Assembly: GCA_027297825.1 (NCBI GenBank)
Contig: JAPUHH010000191.1
Span: 1 to 8,612, forward strand
Length of the DNA stretch: 8,612 nucleotides
Direction: 5' to 3'
Origin: Gammaproteobacteria bacterium
GTDB taxonomy: Bacteria > Pseudomonadota > Gammaproteobacteria > UBA4575
In this document: positions 5,292 to 8,612 of the stretch, one piece after another
Layout: every line of letters starts with the position of its first letter
Numbering within the stretch: the first letter of the stretch is position 1
Position numbers and translations under genes: made by a program
The notes under the pieces: model-generated
The model's input: the letters and a program-made list of their open reading frames with translations, nothing else
What the model was told of the DNA's origin: nothing
Databases searched by the model: none

Positions 5292-7665
5292 GAGCCAACC
5301 TTTGTATTTCAACTGGCGCGATCGTCACTCCAAGTTGATCGATCTCCTCAGCACTTCTTTGTATCCAAACACACCGCATCGGTATCGCATCGTTTAGCAG
5401 CAAGTCCAATGTCATCTCTTGGTTACCTTGCACCACCCGCACTCTTGTTTCTTTTAATACATCCAAATCACGTGCCTGTTGCTCACACATTGCTACATGA
5501 GGTTGCTGTCCATATACAGTAGCTTGCAAAGAATTTGCCCGTCGCACAACATTATCAGCAGCATAAATTGGCGTGCTGGATACTCTAAATAGGCTGCCTT
5601 CATCTAAATTTAAATTGATGTGGTTAAGGTCTTTTAGGTTGCTATCAAATTCATCCTCGCCTTCTAATAGCGATTTAATTTCATCACGGATTTGCGAGCA
5701 AGATTGATATTGCGTGTCAGCAATGCCCAGTTTGTTCGCCAGCACTCGCAATACTCGCCACGCTGGCCGTACTTCTTCAGAAACTGAGATCGCATTCGTT
5801 ACACTTTGCCAATGACCTTCTGCATTCACATAAGTACCTTCCGTTTCAGCAAAGGTCGCAATTGGTAAAATGGCATTCGCATAGTCAAGCATCGATTCAG
5901 TAAGATAGGGAGAAAATATCACTACAAACTCCGCTTCTTGCATGGCTTTAATCGCAGCGGGCGCATTGGCAAAATCAAATTCTGGCTCTAAATTAAATAA
6001 CACACAAACCTTTCTAGGGTTAACCAGCATTTCAACTGCATTTAAACCAATATTTGTACTGGCTTTGCCGGCGGGCAATCGATGCGGGACGAAACCAGAT
6101 AACCACGCGCCCACGGAGTTGCCTGCTTGCGCAATGATTCCAAAATGAGAATTAGTATTGTTTGCAATAAAATTAGCTAGAGCACGCAATGCTGAAGCCT
6201 GCGGATGACTTTCTGCAATGGCTCCGAGCATAATGCTTGCCTGCTCGCCATTCTTTAATAAATCAAATACTTCTTTTGCCTGTGTAGAAATTGAAGTTTT
6301 CTCAATCATTGCAATTAATGCAGGCGGTAATTTCTGCAAAGCCTCAGGCTCCGCACATCCTGCAATCCCAGCCAATGCAAGCACCCATTGTTGTGGCGCC
6401 ACATTCCAAGTGCTTTGATTTACGAAATGAAAATCGAACGACTGCGGGTTTAGGCTAGTAAGCTTACAGCCTCTAGCACTTGCTTGGCGCATGCGGTGCG
6501 CCAGCATGGGCTGTTCGAGTCGCACATCACAACCTATTAAAAAGATTGCATCATTCTTCTCGATTGATTCTATCGATTGCCCTAAATAGGGAAACAACGG
6601 CATCGCCTCTTGATCTGTGAAATCTACTTGGCGTATTCGGTGATCAATATTTTGTACGTTCAAGTGACGAAATACTTTTTGTAACAAATACAATTCTTCT
6701 AACGTTGAATGCGGTGCTGCCAATACACCTATTTGTTCCGCCGGATATTGTTTTATCTTTTCTATTACCTGCTCTAAGCAAGAATCCCAATTTTTCCCAT
6801 GCCAACCATGATCTCCCTTGAACATAGGTTGTGTAGCCCGATCATCAGCACGCAAACCTTCATAGCTAAAACGATCACGGTCTGATATCCAAGTTTGATT
6901 CAACGCTTCATTTTCTCTAGGCACTACACGAATTACCTTATTGCGTAGCGTATGCATGTATATGTTTGAACCCACACTGTCGTGTGGAGCAACATTGGCG
7001 GATTGCAGCATTTCCCAAGAGCGCGCATGCATACGTGAAGGTTTAGCATTCAATGCGCCTACAGGACAAATATCAATGACGTTACCTGACAACTCGGAGC
7101 TTAAGGAACGTTCTACATAAGTACCAATTTCCATAAACTCACCACGCCCAGTAGCACCTAGTTCTTGCATACCTGCTATTTCACTACCAAAACGAACGCA
7201 ACGCGTGCAATGAATACAACGCGTCATATCTGTAGAGACTAGTGGTCCTAATTCTTTATCAAGCACCACGCGTTTCCTTTCCATATAACGCGAAACACCT
7301 TCACCATAGCCCATAGCAATATCTTGCAACTCACATTCGCCACCTTGATCACACACCGGACAGTCAAGCGGATGATTTATCAGTAAGAATTCCATAGTGT
7401 CTCGTTGCGCCTCAAGTGCGACTGGAGATTTGGTATAGACTTTCATGCCTTCAACAACTGGTGTAGCACATGCAGGCAATGGCTTAGGCGCTTTCTCCAC
7501 CTCCACCATGCACATACGACAATTTGCCACGACTGACAATTTTTTGTGATAGCAAAAACGTGGAATATCAATATCTAGCTGATCTGTAACTTCGATCAGC
7601 ATTGCGCCTTTAGGTGCAGACACCTCTTTGTCGTTGATAAATAATTTTATGCTTTCTTCAGACAT
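5284..7665 (-). CDS. nuoG: NADH-quinone oxidoreductase subunit G (NuoG), complete, lacking N7 cluster ligands
   Basis: This is the largest peripheral-arm subunit (NDUFS1 family), a chain of Fe-S clusters between NuoE/F and NuoI. It has 793 residues. The N-terminal [2Fe-2S] domain carries Cys38, 49, 52 and 66 (N1b type). The His-Cys cluster motif follows, with His98, Cys102, Cys105 and Cys111 ('NHPLDCPVCDQGGECELQD', N5 type). Then come Cys150, 153, 156 and 200 ('CIHCTRCVRF' and 'DICPVGALNAKPS', N4 type). Residues from about 215 resemble a molybdopterin oxidoreductase fold, which in this family has no Mo cofactor. At the four positions of the E. coli/Thermus N7 cluster I read Ala226, Asp229, Ser233 and Ser261, so N7 is absent. 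The ATG at 7665 (MSEESIKLFIND) lies 19 bases after nuoF with no visible Shine-Dalgarno. The 3' end overlaps nuoH by 8 bases. Confidence 0.97.
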   Translation of the reverse strand: MSEESIKLFINDKEVSAPKGAMLIEVTDQLDIDIPRFCYHKKLSVVANCRMCMVEVEKAPKPLPACATPVVEGMKVYTKSPVALEAQRDTMEFLLINHPLDCPVCDQGGECELQDIAMGYGEGVSRYMERKRVVLDKELGPLVSTDMTRCIHCTRCVRFGSEIAGMQELGATGRGEFMEIGTYVERSLSSELSGNVIDICPVGALNAKPSRMHARSWEMLQSANVAPHDSVGSNIYMHTLRNKVIRVVPRENEALNQTWISDRDRFSYEGLRADDRATQPMFKGDHGWHGKNWDSCLEQVIEKIKQYPAEQIGVLAAPHSTLEELYLLQKVFRHLNVQNIDHRIRQVDFTDQEAMPLFPYLGQSIESIEKNDAIFLIGCDVRLEQPMLAHRMRQASARGCKLTSLNPQSFDFHFVNQSTWNVAPQQWVLALAGIAGCAEPEALQKLPPALIAMIEKTSISTQAKEVFDLLKNGEQASIMLGAIAESHPQASALRALANFIANNTNSHFGIIAQAGNSVGAWLSGFVPHRLPAGKASTNIGLNAVEMLVNPRKVCVLFNLEPEFDFANAPAAIKAMQEAEFVVIFSPYLTESMLDYANAILPIATFAETEGTYVNAEGHWQSVTNAISVSEEVRPAWRVLRVLANKLGIADTQYQSCSQIRDEIKSLLEGEDEFDSNLKDLNHINLNLDEGSLFRVSSTPIYAADNVVRRANSLQATVYGQQPHVAMCEQQARDLDVLKETRVRVVQGNQEMTLDLLLNDAIPMRCVWIQRSAEEIDQLGVTIAPVEIQRLAHV
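5299..5303 (-). promoter_or_regulatory. Ribosome binding site that decides the nuoH start
   Basis: AAAGG on the coding strand, inside the last codons of nuoG, lies 7 bases before the ATG at 5291. It supports that start over the in-frame TTG at 5312, which lies upstream of the motif. Its position within nuoG fits coupled translation of the overlapping pair. Confidence 0.6.
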
Positions 7666-7684
7666 TAGATTTATTTAAAGCTAT

Positions 7685-8612
7685 CTATGCTGCAACACTT
7701 GCATTAGCGGATGCATTTAAAATGCTATGGCCATGTTCTATATAATAAGTAAATTCTTCACGGTAATGCTTAATAAAACTATGCACTGGCATTGCCGCTG
7801 CATCACCCAGTGCGCAAATTGTTGTGCCTTCTATTTTACTGGCAACATCATCCAGTCTTTCAATATCTTCTGGCTTTCCATCGCCGGCAACAATGCGAGA
7901 AATCATACGATACAACCAACCCGTACCCTCTCTACAGGGTGTACATTGACCGCAAGATTCTGAAAAATAGAAACGCGAGATGCGTTGCAGTACTTTCACC
8001 ATGTCGGTTGTGTCATCCATCACTACCACTGCACCTGATCCCAACATAGATCCAGCTTGGCCAATGGATTCATAATCCATATTGGTAGCCAGCATGACCT
8101 CACCTGCTACCACTGGCACGGAAGACCCGCCGGGTATTACGGCTTTAAGCGCATGGCCTGTTCGTACACCGCCAGCCAATTTAAGTAATTCCGAAAATGG
8201 CGTACCCAGTGGTATTTCAAAATTGCCTGGATTGTTTACATGCCCGGAAACAGAAAAACATTTTGTACCACCACTTTTTTCAACTCCGAAAGCAGAAAAC
8301 CATCCTGCGCCTTCACGCATAATACTGGGCACCGAAGCAAAAGTTTCAGTATTATTAATGGTCGTTGGCTTACCATACAAACCTACATTCGCTGGGAACG
8401 GCGGCTTAAAACGCGGCAAACCCTTTTTACCCTCTAGCGATTCAAGCAGGGCAGTTTCTTCACCACATATGTAAGCGCCTGCACCCAAAACATCATGCAA
8501 AATAAAAGTTACGCCTGAGCCAAGAATATTTTCGCCTAAGTAGCCCTCTGCATAAGCTTCATCTAAAGCTTGTTTAAATCGCAAGTAAGGCTCATCTAAA
8601 AATTCTCCACGC
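7685..8612 (-). CDS. nuoF: NADH-quinone oxidoreductase subunit F (NuoF), C-terminal 308 residues, N-terminus beyond window
   Basis: This is the FMN- and NADH-binding subunit where NADH is oxidised (NDUFV1 family). The frame is open to the right edge, beginning 'RGEFLDEPYLRFKQALDEAY', so the true start lies outside; the full family protein is about 420-445 residues. Apparent internal starts, such as the TTG at 8584, are ordinary codons. Nucleotide-site motifs are 'GAGAYICGEETALLESLEG' and 'PPFPANVGLYGKPTTINNTE'. The N3 [4Fe-4S] ligands are Cys220, 223 and 226 in 'ESCGQCTPCREGTGW' and Cys266 in 'GTTICALGDAAAMP' (numbered from the first visible codon). The C-terminal tail 'ILNASANASVAA' is short and low in complexity. 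The stop is TAG, 19 bases before nuoG. No sign of damage is seen. Confidence 0.97.
   Translation of the reverse strand, partial: RGEFLDEPYLRFKQALDEAYAEGYLGENILGSGVTFILHDVLGAGAYICGEETALLESLEGKKGLPRFKPPFPANVGLYGKPTTINNTETFASVPSIMREGAGWFSAFGVEKSGGTKCFSVSGHVNNPGNFEIPLGTPFSELLKLAGGVRTGHALKAVIPGGSSVPVVAGEVMLATNMDYESIGQAGSMLGSGAVVVMDDTTDMVKVLQRISRFYFSESCGQCTPCREGTGWLYRMISRIVAGDGKPEDIERLDDVASKIEGTTICALGDAAAMPVHSFIKHYREEFTYYIEHGHSILNASANASVAA

Noticed and set aside
5284..7665. NuoG as a formate dehydrogenase or other molybdoenzyme
   Set aside because: The C-terminal fold is related, but I see no Cys/Sec molybdenum ligand. The N-terminal cluster set and its place between nuoF and nuoH identify NuoG.
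8082..8474. A 130-codon open frame on the plus strand
   Set aside because: It lies entirely antisense to conserved nuoF, its protein is proline/serine-rich without a recognisable domain, and no ribosome site or promoter supports it.

Overview
The window is a stretch of a respiratory complex I (NDH-1, NADH:quinone oxidoreductase) operon. Every gene lies on the minus strand. Read in the direction of transcription (right to left), the order is nuoF (5' end cut off), nuoG, nuoH, nuoI, nuoJ, nuoK, nuoL, nuoM (3' end cut off). This is the canonical bacterial nuo order with no insertions, missing genes or frameshifts. The genes cover nearly the whole window and no gap exceeds 32 bases. I see no RNA gene, mobile element, CRISPR array, terminator or convincing internal promoter. 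The missing nuoA-E would be expected beyond the right edge, and the rest of nuoM plus nuoN beyond the left edge.

The proteins look like those of a gammaproteobacterium outside the Enterobacterales. The NuoI, NuoH and NuoJ sequences resemble my recollection of Legionella/Coxiella-type orthologues (NuoH 'FDVVEGESEIVAGFHVEYSG', a basic NuoJ tail with a 'QNPSKQ' motif). NuoG lacks the four cysteines of the extra N7 cluster found in E. coli and Thermus. The DNA is moderately AT-rich with AT-rich gaps. The taxonomic placement is an inference from remembered sequences; no search was run.

Region by region: 7685-8612 (nuoF) and 5284-7665 (nuoG) encode subunits of the NADH-oxidising electron-input module, carrying FMN, N3 and the NuoG Fe-S clusters. 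4218-5291 (nuoH) and 3720-4208 (nuoI) encode the membrane anchor with the quinone-site loop and the two-cluster ferredoxin that leads electrons to quinone. 3100-3687 (nuoJ) and 2762-3067 (nuoK) encode small membrane subunits linking the quinone site to the proton path. 805-2751 (nuoL) and 1-795 (nuoM) encode antiporter-like proton pumps. Together they couple NADH oxidation and quinone reduction to proton translocation.

I looked for an undescribed system and did not find one. The second-look items are small: complete loss of the N7 ligands in NuoG, start-site decisions for nuoH and nuoI, a split between Shine-Dalgarno-led and AT-rich-led genes, and a homopolymer-rich, in-frame nuoL/nuoM junction.
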